Shown here: one piece after another, positions 54,895 to 64,000 of the stretch
Layout of the letters: the number at the start of each line of letters is the position of its first letter
Position numbering within the stretch: the stretch's first letter is position 1
Source: Isoetes taiwanensis
Lineage: Eukaryota > Streptophyta > Lycopodiopsida > Isoetales > Isoetaceae
DNA: 64,000 nt
Assembly (NCBI GenBank): GCA_021234155.1
Contig: JAJEKV010000002.1
Coordinates: 40,163,841-40,227,840, forward strand
Direction of reading: 5' to 3'
Program-made: the position numbers and the translations under genes
Notes under the pieces: generated by a model
What the model was told of the DNA's origin: nothing
The model's input: only the letters and a program-made list of their open reading frames with translations
Databases searched by the model: none

Positions 54895-56369
54895 TTAGAT
54901 ACTCGGGCTTTGATATACCATCATCTGATTAACATGCCTCTTATAGTGCTCCATTCTACTACCAGGCTCCGCCCACATACGCTCAATGGCTAGTTGCTCT
55001 ACCAAAGAACGTGCATCCTTCTTATTTTCAGGCCAGTTTGAATCTGTTATTCCCCATTTACCTGCCCATTCTTTCAGATCTCGCAGCCATCCTTGATTGC
55101 CTGAGGCCATCATTGCCACATTTGATACCCGATCTTCGGATTGTTCCCTCAGCCTATTCACAAAATTAACCGCCTGAAAGAGTGCTTCCACCTCCAAGTG
55201 GGAACATCCGTGCCTCACCCAACATGATGGCGTGGGGGTTTGCCTTTTTATACCAAGCTCCTCTCTCGAAATGTTTTTCGAGGCGTGCTCAATTTGCATC
55301 CATAGTTTGGCTGAGATACCCGGTCCCCATATGGGGGCCCCATATAGTACTATAGTCTGCACCAGAGTTTTAAACAGGATCCTCTTGAGCCCCCAATCGT
55401 ATAAAGCCGCTTTACCGCACTTCCTCATCATGATGTACAAGGCCATCTTGCCTCCTGTAACCCGCCTGTTTATACACTCCTTCCAATTATATTTGGATGA
55501 GAAATCTATCCCAAGATATTTATAGTGCTCAACTGTCTCCAAATTATGTCCCTGATATGTAAACGTGGGTCTATCCCGGGTCCCAAAGACCATGATTTTT
55601 GACTTGGCAATGTTAACTGCCATATGCTTTACTGTGCAAAAGGTCTCTAGATGATCCAAGTGACACTGAAGAACATGCTTCTTATTGGCGATCAGCACAA
55701 CATCATCTGCATACAAGAGTAATTGAATCAAATAGGTTCCGAGTTTTGTACCTGTTAACGAGTGTGCCTCAAGCCATTCATCCAGCTCATCAACAAAGAG
55801 CCCAAACAAGGTGGGAGAAAGGGGGCACCCTCGGCGCACACCAATGGTGCTCTTAATTAGTTCCGTAAGTCCCCGAGAAAGTTTTATGAGAACCTCGTGA
55901 GTATAGCCGAGAAACTGCATTTCTGATCTCATACGGGACCCCGATCTGAACCATTCTTTCCCATAAGTCTTTTCTCGGTACCATGTCAAATGCCTTAGAG
56001 AAATCAATGAATGCAATGTATAAGGCACTATTTGGAGCCTTTGCCTTTTCTATGAGCACCCGGAGCGTGAGCATGTGATCCAAAGTGTTATGATACTTCC
56101 CGAATCCTCGCTTTGAAAACGTGACCTTTTGTCGTTTAATTCAGCCCGGACACTTAGTTTCTTTTCTAAGAGGCTGCCGTAATCTTGGCAAAAGTATTAC
56201 CAATCAAAATAGTTCTATAATTGCTGACTTCTTTTTTCGTCTCGCCTTTATGAATAGGATGGACCCTATTCATCTTCCATTTGGCTGGTAGCCCGGACTG
56301 TACACTAGAGTTAATCATTTGTGTGAGAGAGGACAATGTCTTTGGGCCTCCCCATTTGAGCAGCTCCAC
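54895..56369 (-). pseudogene. LINE reverse transcriptase
   Basis: KWKMNRVHPIHKGETKKEVS near 56290, then SALYIAFIDFSKAFDMVPRK (motif A Asp) near 56015, STIGVRRGCPLSPTLFGLFV (motif B) and QLLLYADDVVLIANK (catalytic Asp pair) at 55730-55690, then VEHYKYLGIDFSSKYNWKEC and LVQTIVLYGAPIWGPGIS. The long frame 56028-54895 is open, with only two shifts upstream. All catalytic residues are present, so this copy has decayed little. Confidence 0.92.
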
Positions 56370-56479
56370 GATATGCCATCAATGTCATGTGCTTTACCAT
56401 TACCCATCTCCGATATGGCCTCCTCGAACTTCATCCCGGAAAACAAATCTACCTCACACACGCTGAAATTGGCATGCCC

Positions 56480-57130
56480 TCAAAGATTTTTCTTTTCATA
56501 AATATCTCTTACAAATTTAGCCAAAGGCTTTGGGTCCAAATTTGGCTGCTGGTCTGCTTTTGCTCGCAACATGTTCCGTAAACTTTTGGAGACTTTTTTG
56601 AGCTGGTTACCAAGTTGTATCTGCCTCTGCTTTAAGTAGGTGCGTTTTTTGGATCTTAGAAATCTTTTATACCAAGCTGGTTTATGGATACAATGTCTTG
56701 GCAGCTTGGACCGTGCTTCACTACATTCTTTGTCCCACCATGCATTGCAAGGTCTGCCTTTGATGCATTTCTTTGTGTGGCCAAATGTCTTGTCTGCCGC
56801 TTCTAGCAGTAGGCGTGTAAATGCTGCAGCATCTTCTTCCAGAATACCTGACCAACTGACCCCATCAAGTACCATTTCAATTGCACATTTGTATGCTTTA
56901 GCATGCTTGTAATCCACTCTTAGCCTAGGCTGAAAAGGAGGCTGCTGTAAATCCATTTCCAGTTTCGTTTTGAGCACTATGTGCAACGGTAAATGGTCTG
57001 ATTCTGGCAACTTCTCACCTATGGTGCATTCTTGGACCAAATTCAAGTTCATTGCCAAGAGATAATCAACAGTGTTGGAGCCTGCATGATTCATACAAGT
57101 ATACTTGCCAGAACGTGGAAAGCAACTCAA
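56480..57130 (-). pseudogene. LINE endonuclease C-terminus and linker
   Basis: GSNTVDYLLAMNLNLVQECT and LPESDHLPLHIVLK (terminal SDH motif), then linker GRPCNAWWDKECSEARSKLP, and the helical basic region KKRTYLKQRQIQLGNQLKKV. Ends NLDPKPLAKFVRDIYEKKNL at a stop. Confidence 0.88.
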
Positions 57131-57144
57131 ACCATTTATAATCT

Positions 57145-57759
57145 TTAAATTACATAATGCATAAAAATTCCAAAGAACAATTCACCCCCGTGATTTGATA
57201 TGATGTCCTCTGAATGCCTGTTGAATGATAAATCCTCTACTTCATCCATTTGCACATTAGCCAAATCTTCATATGTGCATGCCTCGCCATAAGTCAGACG
57301 GGCATTGAAGTCGCCTAGGATTAGCACTTCTCCGATTGCTTGATATTTTAAGACATCCATGCACAGCGAATGAAAGGGATCCCCTACGTCCATGCCATGG
57401 CAATTATATATAGCAGCATTACTGGGAGCAAAGTAGCAGATAGCCAGGTATAGGTTCAAGCCAAGGGCATTGATTCTCAACCAGATATACTGCTTGTTAC
57501 TATCTTGTTCAAGGATAAACACCCTGCATACATTGCTTCTACCATAAATGGCCACACCAATCAAGCCCCTACCTACTCCAGGTTGTTTTTCATTCCACAC
57601 ATGGCCTATCAAGGCAAAGCCAGGGATGTCAGGAAGGGAGCGAAACTGGTGTTCCCATGTCTCAGTGAAAAACAATAAATCATTCTGCTTCCAAAGATCT
57701 GCTATTGCATCTATTTTGGACTGATTCAGCCCATGTGCATTCCACAAGCACAACTTCAA
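57145..57759 (-). pseudogene. LINE endonuclease domain, N-terminal part
   Basis: MKLCLWNAHGLNQSKIDAIA, NDLLFFTETWEHQFRSL (metal-binding Glu), VGRGLIGVAIYGRSN, IGEVLILGDFNARLTYGEA (catalytic D-x-N). It runs until a frameshift after GGELFFG; the rest is in 57130-56480. Confidence 0.9.
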
Positions 57760-57771
57760 GGCCCCAAATCC

Positions 57772-58137
57772 CTAGCTACGTTTTCTATTTGTGATAATTG
57801 CCTTACCGCTTTGATCTAGATATGCAACCCAGCCTGATAACCTTGCCTCTTTTACTTTTAACCACTCCTTTTTTCTGATCTCCAATTGAGTTGGTGTCAG
57901 ATCTTGATCTAACCAGATTCCTTTTTCTCCTTTGAGGGAGCTCCTATTGTTCATAATTCTATCTCTGGCTTCTCTGTTCTTAAATTTTACCAGAATAGGG
58001 CGTATGTGATATCCTGGCTTTCCCAATCGTCTTCCTGACACAAATCCAGGTTCATGAATATGCATCGTGGTTCGCAAAAAGCGGTTCGAAAGTGTCTCGG
58101 TTATATCTTCATCATCCGATTCGGGAAGACCAAGCAA
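57772..58137 (-). pseudogene. LINE ORF1, RNA-binding part
   Basis: LLGLPES-type start (MLGLPESDDEDITETLSNRF), then RPILVKFKNREARDRIMNNR, KGIWLDQDLTPTQLEIRKKE. This is the block order of the Transposase_22 (L1 ORF1p RRM and CTD) family. The split from the coiled-coil part is a single frameshift or stop. Confidence 0.78.
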
Positions 58138-58140
58138 TCT

Positions 58141-58542
58141 TTAGATTTTTGCCCTCATATCTAGATCCGCTTTGTTCGCAAAGAACGCGTCGTCTTTGTG
58201 AAGTATCATTTGCTCTTTAGTAGTCTCAGCAACTAGAGAGGCCAATTTCGATTCTAAATTTGTAATTTGAGCATTATAATCCACTGCTGGTTTAATTGCT
58301 ACTGCCAGTTCTGCATTCTGGGATGTGAGCATGGTATTTTGATGCAAAGCCTCATCTAAAGATTTTCTCACTGACGAAACTTCTCCTCGCAATCCAACGA
58401 TTTCTCCTTTTAGTCCAGCAATTTCTGCTTTCATGTCTTGCAGGAGACCGATCAGATGTGCTGAATCCCCATCGTATTCGATTAGGTCACCATCTGCTGG
58501 TGACCCATTTTTTTTCTTAGGAGGCATCCTAAAAGTTCGCAA
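58141..58542 (-). pseudogene. LINE ORF1, coiled-coil part
   Basis: After MRTFRMPPKKKNGSPADGD comes a heptad-rich region (IGLLQDMKAEIAGLKGEIVG, LRGEVSSVRKSLDEALHQN, ITNLESKLASLV). Stop at 58141, followed in another frame by the RRM-like part. A trimerising coiled coil before an RNA-binding domain is the L1-type ORF1 layout. Confidence 0.75.
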
Positions 58543-58602
58543 GCGCCTAATACGTCCGCCTAATCCTCTACAAATGTTGAGAGAAATAACCTGCTACAGA
58601 GA

Positions 58603-59137
58603 ATGAAAGAGGTCAGAATGAACCTTCAAACTGGCCCTTTAAACTCTGATTTTCATACTATTGAGGAAAGCTTGGAAATGACAATTAAATCTATGGACGA
58701 ACATGAGGCTAAAGGGGCAGCCATCAAATGCAAATTAAAGTATCATGCTCAGATGGATAGCTCCAACTCTAAATTCTTTTACAGGGTTGCAAAAAATAGA
58801 ATTTTGAGAAATCAGTTATCTACAATTGTTACTGAGAATGGATCTTCTATTTCTGATCATTGCCAGATCTTCAGTTATTTTCATGATAAGTACAGAGATA
58901 TTTTCACCAAACCTTTGGATAACTCTGCTCAAACCTTGCTGGGAAATAATTTCAGGGATTTTTTGAATAACTTGCCAAACTTAAATTCAACTTCAACCCC
59001 TCCTGAAATTGAGAATCTTCCAACTGAAAATGAAGTCCTTTCCATAATTCAAGACCTTGGTAGAAATAAAAGCCCTGGCCCAGATGGTCTCCCTGTAGAA
59101 TTTTATATCAAATTCTGGGAGGTAATCAAATTGGATT
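58603..59137 (+). pseudogene. L1 ORF2 linker and start of RT
   Basis: The frame reads MKEVRMNLQTGPLNSDFHTI, HAQMDSSNSKFFYRVAKNRI, VTENGSSISDHCQIFSYFHD, and then LGRNKSPGPDGLPVEFYIKF, the opening RT block ('KSPGPDGxxxxFy'). The chain stops where the small minus-strand L1 fragment is inserted. Confidence 0.92.
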
Positions 59138-59419
59138 ATTTTTTTTTTTTGAAGAACTGTGTCATCAATATATTAAAAGAATGGTTATGTTACAAAGCAA
59201 GTGAGGAGGAAGGAGAACTGCCCCAAAGAGACAGCGATACCTCGACACTCCACAACAAACTCACAGAAAAACTGCAACTCTACTGTACAAACCGACCATC
59301 ACCATCTACAATACCCAAGAAGTCCCGCCAAATGGCAAACTTCCGCTCTACTACTCCCGGGAACACTAGAAAGCTTTGAAATAGCTTGTACCTGAGTCGA
59401 GGAATCAGAGAGGCTGCAG
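59138..59419 (-). mobile_element. 282-bp L1 3' fragment nested in L1
   Basis: T run (poly(A) on the minus strand) at 59138-59150, then gaagaactgtgtcatcaata etc., the same 3' sequence as 10762-11050. TSD tggatt at 59132-59137 and 59420-59425. It replaces nothing: the host frame WEVIKLD continues as LMHMIHGFWNL. Confidence 0.93.
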
Positions 59420-59904
59420 TGGATTTAATGCACATGATTCATGGTTTCTGGAATCTAAATCACTTACACCCTTCTATTTGCTCTGGCTTTATCACCATGA
59501 TTCCTAAAACTGATAATCCAGAAAAGTTCAATGACTGGAGACCTATCTCTTGAACAAATTCTTCCTATAAAATTTGTGCCAAAATAATTGCAAACAGGAT
59601 CAAAGGTCATCTTCAAAAGGTTATTAGCTATTGCCAATCTGCATTCTTACCAAACAGATTTATTCTTGACAACTACATTGCTGCCATGGAGGGCCTTCAT
59701 TGGAATTCTCTAACTAAACAGAATTGCATCCTTTTGAAGCTTGATTTCTCCAAGGCCTTTGACACAGTGAGATGGGATTTTTTGGAGCTTGCTTTGACTA
59801 AGCTTGGTTTCTCTGATAAAATTAGAAAGTTGATCCATGGCCTCAATCAAAGATCTCAGTCTGCTCTTTACTGCTTTATGGAACATATGGAAGCACAGAA
59901 ATAG
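59420..59904 (+). pseudogene. L1 RT, fingers and palm part
   Basis: LHPSICSGFITMIPKTDNPE, KFNDWRPIS, stop codon, then VISYCQSAFLPNRFILDNYI, CILLKLDFSKAFDTVRWDFL (motif A Asp). After KLIHG at 59838 the sequence jumps by deletion to the post-zf-RVT region. The YADD part is absent. Confidence 0.9.
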
Positions 59905-60112
59905 ATGTTTTCATGGCAAGCATTCTGTCTCTTGCACTTGGATTAAATTGCATATTATTTATGACCTCGAACTAGCTGCCTCATGCAATAAAAACAGCAA
60001 AGACAATCATTTTGAAGATAGATGGAACAACTTGGGAGTATTTTATGGTTCTTTTAATCTTTTTAGATTGCATTGTCATAGACTATATGAGCAACCTGAG
60101 GGCAGATCTTAG
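59837..60112 (+). pseudogene. L1 ORF2 C-terminal end
   Basis: FTALWNIWKHRNRCFHGKHS, CTWIKLHIIYDLELAASCN, DRWNNLGVFYGSFNLFRLHC; stop at 60112. Corresponds to IYIALWNIWKAKNRVLYGHK ... WEVFGQFRGHYSLFASNLNV of the minus-strand copy. Confidence 0.85.
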
Positions 60113-60524
60113 ACGAGAATTCCAGATTTTTGTGGAGCAGCTTGTGGATCATGATATTGAGTATTCTGAGGGCCTTTGGACAGGGACAGTAAGGGGCAGA
60201 ACAGATGTGGACATCTTAGATATTCCAGACATGGAGATTGATTGGGCAATTGAATTTTGCAGAGGCACTTACCTTATGCATGAATTATGGTGCTTCCTGG
60301 AAAGATTTGGCACTAATATGACAGAGCTTCAGTTTGATTATTACAGGGGCTGTTATTATTATCACAGGGGTATGGCTGATGCATATGGCTCCCTTATACT
60401 TCTCAGGGCTACAACATACTATGGCACTTTGATTCAGGAATTGAATTGGGGAAATAATCACATTCTGATTATTCAGCCAGATTATCCATCTCACTTCCAA
60501 TATATTGACTCATATCACTTCTAA
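60012..60524 (+). CDS. ORF3-like frame overlapping ORF2 in +1 (unknown protein)
   Basis: 170-codon frame overlapping the end of ORF2 by ~100 nt. It has YMSNLRADLRREFQIFVEQL, VDHDIEYSEGLWTGTVRGRT, IDWAIEFCRGTYLMHELWCF, LQFDYYRGCYYYHRGMADAY, GSLILLRATTYYG, and ends QPDYPSHFQYIDSYHF at TAA. It is homologous to the minus-strand frame at 50367-51278 and sits in the same +1 relation to ORF2. Acidic and aromatic, without TM segments or known motifs. A poor or missing start context suggests frameshifting or reinitiation; that is inference. Confidence 0.6.
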   Translation: MKIDGTTWEYFMVLLIFLDCIVIDYMSNLRADLRREFQIFVEQLVDHDIEYSEGLWTGTVRGRTDVDILDIPDMEIDWAIEFCRGTYLMHELWCFLERFGTNMTELQFDYYRGCYYYHRGMADAYGSLILLRATTYYGTLIQELNWGNNHILIIQPDYPSHFQYIDSYHF

Positions 60525-60852
60525 TTTTCTTATCCTTTCATTTCTGTCACTCCACCTTCTACCAATCTACATATTTTGACTCCAGATTTCCCTTAAGTGT
60601 TTTCACTCAAGCCAGTACTTTCAGGTTTTGGTTGTTAGCTGGATGTTCCAAGACATTATGGCAAGATCACTCTGGTTGGCTTCAGTATCTAAATTTCGGG
60701 ATTTTATAACTAAGTTCATATTTAGTCTATTATTGTATTCACTGCTACTTTTACCTTCATTGTCATACTTATATAGTGACAATGAGCTCTTTTTGTATCT
60801 TTTTACATAATTAATGGAAAAAACTTCATTCAAAAAAAAAAAAAAAAAAAAA
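60525..60852 (+). other. L1 3' UTR and poly(A)
   Basis: Pyrimidine-rich then ordinary sequence to ttaatggaaaaaacttcatt followed by 21 A. A short stretch (MFQDIMARSL-like) weakly resembles the distal end of ORF3 of the other copy (YQILHGIAEA), hinting that ORF3 here stops early. Confidence 0.7.
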
Positions 60853-61640
60853 TATCAAATATAGAAATTGAAGACCAAGCAACATATGTAATCTAATAAG
60901 GAGAACTAGGTTTTAGGTTATCTTTATACCTTGCAATGTCGCTTAGACATCCGAGTGATGTGCTGAGTCACTGATGCCTTCATTTTCTATTTGATGTGTT
61001 CCTTATATGATGTTCATGTTCCTACCTTATATGATGTTCATGCTTTTGGCAAGTGCTTCCATTCAACCTTGTTTCCTACTCGTGCACATTCGAAGTCCAC
61101 TCTTTAAAAAATAGTGTTCATTGTTTTGTCCTCTTTTTTTTGTTCCTAGTTTGCTATGGTCTAGATAGGTACCTTCTAAATTGGCATGACGAGGAGGATA
61201 GTGATGGTTGATGGTTAGGACATGGATCATATAATACCTTTAAGCATGATACTTGAAATTAGGCAGTCATCAGTCGGATATATATTTTCAACAAAATGTA
61301 ACGTGTGCATAAACTTGTTCCACAATTTGGCCTAGTTTTCAAGCAAGATTTTATTTTAAAGTATGTTTTTTTCAAGTTCTGGAATGCAATTTTGAGTCAA
61401 ATCATGCATTACGAATACGTAGTGGTTTATCTGACTGGATTTTGGTCATCTATGGCCAGGTCCAATGGTTACTTTAAACACTTAGAATGAAAGTATGCGC
61501 ACATCAAATACTTGTTTCATTAATTTACAGATGGAAGTACCAGGGCAGCTTGCTTGTCTTATACAAAATCAAGGAATAAATATTTACAGCAGCAGTATGC
61601 AATAAAAAACCATTTGGAATGAACTTGGACGCAACCACCC
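60853..61640. other. No gene recognised
   Basis: AT-rich flank; a tatatgatgttcatg block is repeated at about 61014 and 61027. It lies downstream (3') of the minus-strand gene that ends at 61674. Confidence 0.5.
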
Positions 61641-61673
61641 ACTACAGCAACAAGACCTCCTTTCTCTACTGGA

Positions 61674-61716
61674 TTACACAAGTGCATGGATGTCATCGTC
61701 TGTGTCACCCTTCTCG
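61674..61716 (-). CDS. Terminal exon of an unidentified gene
   Basis: After TTTTTGCAG at 61717-61725, the exon reads EKGDTDDDIHALV and a stop (TAA). The acidic end and the acceptor are convincing as a real last exon. The gene is presumably the one whose exons appear at 62962-63036 and 63647-63735. Confidence 0.45.
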
Positions 61717-61904
61717 CTGCAAAAATGAATGAAGAGAGGAAACATTATTATAAATCAATTCACGAAATGTACAATGCCCAATAGAGTCATGAAACTAGCT
61801 ATGTACGAGATCGTGCACCTATTTTAGAGTCTCTATTCTATGAGAATCGTTTCCATAAATTTAGTATAGCTTCCTCACTGCTACCAATATCATCATATAA
61901 ATCC

Positions 61905-62430
61905 AGGCTACGGATTGAGACAGGTAGATGGGAGGCGCCGCGAATTGCCGCTGTAGAGACTATATAGACTATGTGCCGATTCTGCCACATGTGTTATTGA
62001 AGATGAAAGCCATACTCTTCTGAGTTGCCATGCTTTTGAGATAGTCCGGAATCATTTTTTGACTTTAGCATTCCATTCCACGCTTCCACAACTTCTCAGA
62101 GCATCATCTGTGCATGACTTGGCATTATACATACTTGAGGTTCTAGATAAACGTCTGCAACTACTGAGCCCTCAGTAGTCATTATCTCCGCTTGTCTAGT
62201 ATCATCATTACTGCAAAGGTTTTTCCCTTGAAAACCTTTCGAGGCAGGGGTTTTTTAATCCTAGTAGTAATGATTGTACTAGCCCATTGTATGGGTCCCA
62301 TGACCTATTGGTCTCCGTGGACGTTAAAAAAACTATTCTATTCTATTCTATTCTATTCTATTCTATTCTATTCTATTCTATTCTATTCTATTCTATTCTA
62401 TTCTATTCTATTCTATTATATTCTATTGAA
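61905..62430 (+). mobile_element. LINE 3' end with long (TTCTA)n tail in an intron
   Basis: Starts in the C-terminal C/H motif (RLRIETGRWEAPRIAA, then CRFC ... DESHTLLSCHAFE in another frame). The 3' UTR contains AAAGGTTTT/AAAACCTTT and ggtctccgtggacgtt, followed by about 19 units of ctatt at 62333-62427. Orientation is opposite to the surrounding minus-strand gene. TSD not resolved because of the tail. Confidence 0.88.
62333..62427 (+). repeat. (CTATT)19 microsatellite forming the LINE tail
   Basis: Pure pentanucleotide array except one tata interruption near 62418. Starts directly after gttaaaaaaa. Confidence 0.97.
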
Positions 62431-62961
62431 AGGACCTAGCAGCCATGATATTGTCAACCTGCCACATTGTCACAACCCTTCCCATCGACAGACGAATACT
62501 TCCAAGATATTGTTCTCATCATTCTTAAGTTCTTGAGTGAATAGAAGCTGTATACAAGGCACAACTTCGCCATGGGACCATTCATCATCCAACTTTCATG
62601 GAAAGAGTACACTTCAACAGTAAAAATGCAATCTCCCATTCTCATTTTCATATGAGGTCACATATTATGTGAACCTCACATAAGTGAGCAAAAACTTTAC
62701 AAAAGGATTTGATGACCTTATAAAGCTTGATTCAAAATTTACTACATTGTAATCGCATTAGAACCATGACTTCTTGCAGACTATGGCTTTGACCACACTG
62801 CATCAACAAATGATTTGAATAAGTTCAGTTTGCATAACAGAACAATGAGAGCTTTGATCTTGGGCCCCGTCTCGTTCCCATTATAATCTTACGAGCTAAC
62901 ATGTTTTGTTAGGTCTAGTCTTTGGTTTTAAAATGGTAGTATACAACTTAAGGAAACTCAC

Positions 62962-63036
62962 CTCTGCCATTCCAGACCATTCCACTGGTATCTCCCTTAA
63001 ATGAATTGCATTCACGTCCTCAATTTGCACGAACAA
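62962..63036 (-). CDS. Internal exon of an unidentified gene
   Basis: Between CACAACCAG and GTGAGT: LFVQIEDVNAIHLREIPVEW, SGMAE (25 codons, phase 0). Good splice sites. The family is not recognised. Another exon-like patch on the same strand lies at about 62760-62800 (acceptor TGATGCAG). Confidence 0.5.
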
Positions 63037-63284
63037 CTGGTTGTGAATTTTTGCAGAGGATAAAATTTTCTTATTGTTAAAGTTTCTCGTTGAAAGTGCA
63101 TATAAAATAAGACATTCATGCAAATTTTAACCTGAGCATAACTTGGCAAAAATATTCTAAGACATGCTGTTTGTAAGTTTTAATTTTGTTCCAAAATCCC
63201 AAAGTTATGTAAGTCTGAGCTGGAAGCACTCTGACCTTCAAGCATAAGAGCAAGATGTGAATGTATGTATTTTCCATTTATCTT

Positions 63285-63421
63285 CCTTGATCCTGGTTTC
63301 ACCCCCTCTCTGGTTGGGGGCATGGCCCAACTAAGCAATGTAGTGTGGTGTGTGGTCACATGTCCAGTTGGATGCTGCCTAGTGGCGTGACGTTAAAACT
63401 ACTATCTACCTATCTATCTAG
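63285..63421 (+). mobile_element. SINE- or LINE-tail-like copy with (CTAT)n tail
   Basis: caccccctctctggttgggggc can fold, then ggtcacatgtccagttgg and gtggcgtgacgttaaaact followed by ctatctacctatctatcta. The layout and several words match the 3' UTR at 62290-62340 (gggtcccatgacctattgg, gtggacgttaaaa) but with a tetranucleotide tail. Confidence 0.5.
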
Positions 63422-63646
63422 CAATTTCTTGCAACAATTGTACAGCCACCTGAATGAATAAATGACAGAAGCATAAGGACCCCAAACCGATAACTTGTTA
63501 GAAGGCAAGAATGTTTATGAGGATCTCATAAGTCATAGCTTATATAATAAAACATATCAGCCCAAAGACGACGATCGTTACTAACTACACAAAATATTCT
63601 ACTGCCTCCTTGTAGATTTCCATAACACAATTGGTAGAGGTTCTAC

Positions 63647-63735
63647 CTGAAGTTTAAGCTCCATGGCTACAAGCTCTCTTTTGCACTTTACAAGGCTCTC
63701 ATTTGTTTCAAGGACCCGAAGTTTCGATATATAAT
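63647..63735 (-). CDS. Coiled-coil exon of an unidentified gene
   Basis: Reads YISKLRVLETNESLVKCKRE, LVAMELKLQ then donor GTAGAACC. Leu/Glu/Lys heptads suggest a coiled coil. The upstream acceptor is unclear (caatag near 63745). Confidence 0.45.
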
Positions 63736-64000
63736 TCAATCAACCTATTGAGACAAGTATTCACAGCATGACTTACTTCTCTCTGAAGAATCCGATTATC
63801 TGAAACTATACAAAGATGCAAAAAACAGATGGGTGATGCCACCCACATTGAAAGAAGCAAGCATACAATAGATGCTACCAAGTTTCAACAAAATTGTCCA
63901 TATGTTTGCATATTCAGGCTACAAACCAGAAGCAAATAGACATAAGATCAAAGCCATAAACTGGGTCATGCATCAACGGGTCTTCCCATGAACCGGTTCG
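63736..64000. other. Window edge, gene body not resolved
   Basis: Presumably intron or further exons of the minus-strand gene; no clear exon boundaries seen. Confidence 0.3.

Larger units (their letters stand above)
54507..58572 (-). mobile_element. Near full-length LINE (ORF1, EN, RT) with (TTAAA)n tail, nested in L1
   Basis: On the minus strand: ORF1 (58542-57772 in two frames), EN (57759-57145 plus 57130-), linker, RT (56369-54895), C-terminal C/H motif (54833-54588), a short 3' UTR, and a pentanucleotide tail read on the plus strand as taattt units at 54507-54535. It starts ~30 bp upstream of the first ORF1 codon, so it is almost or fully complete. Relatives are at 17995-25213 (+) and 61905-62430 (+). 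A TSD of about four bases (aaat) is possible but cannot be separated from the tail. Confidence 0.9.
51690..60852 (+). mobile_element. L1 LINE with ORF1, ORF2, ORF3, holding two nested insertions
   Basis: Starts within ORF1 (5'-truncated), ends in a 21-nt poly(A) at 60832-60852. Pieces: 51690-54506, 58573-59137, 59420-60852. Removal of the minus-strand LINE joins the ORF2 linker, and removal of the L1 scrap joins WEVIKLD to LMHMIHGFW. An internal deletion lies at about 59840, where RT block KLIHG is followed directly by the ALWNIWK region (RT active site, thumb and zf-RVT lost). TSD not determined. Confidence 0.9.

Overview
The window looks like a repeat-dense piece of a land-plant nuclear genome. 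The reasons are AT-rich intergenic DNA, short GT-AG introns, plant-type L1 LINEs with a zf-RVT cysteine cluster, a Copia element, and fragments of plant-type genes (an ARIA-like BTB gene, DGAT2, a receptor kinase, a UBC10-type E2). The species cannot be fixed from sequence alone. The LINEs with short-tandem-repeat tails and the transposase-like gene at 43.9 kb would fit a seed-free plant, but that is an impression. Nothing prokaryotic, organellar or rRNA-like was seen, and no intact long host gene is present.

Layout. 1-4.1 kb: diverged 3' region of an LTR retrotransposon, a duplicated polypurine tract, and one long LTR followed by a primer-binding-site-like motif. 4.1-8.0 kb: a directly duplicated ~210 bp host segment; each copy was hit independently by a poly(A) retroelement with clear target-site duplications (TSDs). 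8.9-13.6 kb: a decayed minus-strand Copia element, itself hit by a 532 bp hAT-like MITE, a truncated LINE and a very short LINE tail. 13.6-14.2 kb: three minus-strand exons of an ARIA-like BTB gene with one frameshift. 15.3 kb: a receptor-kinase relic. 15.8-17.5 kb: AT-rich DNA. 17.5-25.2 kb: a LINE with a (TTCTA)n tail, split by a 2.24 kb TIR element that carries five exons of a DGAT2 gene (Pack-MULE-like). 26-35 kb: low-complexity tracts, foldbacks, a dispersed 0.3 kb repeat and a Helitron-like 3' terminus. 35.4-38.0 kb: a ~655 bp satellite with a 526 bp MITE in its last unit. 38.8-47.1 kb: LINE fragments, a TPR/J-domain-like gene relic and a DUF7869-like transposase ORF. 47.3-48.1 kb: a broken E2 ubiquitin-conjugating gene. 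48.8-49.5 kb: a small gene end with three tandemly duplicated 45-nt exons. 49.8-60.9 kb: nested LINEs (an L1 holding an almost full-length LINE and an L1 scrap), beside another L1 copy. 61.6-64.0 kb: minus-strand exons of an unidentified gene with a LINE 3' end in an intron.

How the parts relate. At least three non-LTR families operated here. One plant L1 family has poly(A) tails and a zf-RVT domain. A second L1 lineage (50.2-51.6 and 51.7-60.9 kb) also carries a conserved extra ORF overlapping ORF2 in the +1 frame. A further EN+RT family ends in pentanucleotide arrays instead of poly(A). TSDs and nesting give a relative insertion order at several loci. The best candidates for something new are the overlapping third ORF, the DGAT2-carrying TIR element, the SSR-tailed LINE 3' ends that seed microsatellites (including at an exon-intron junction), and the tandem 45-nt exon array.
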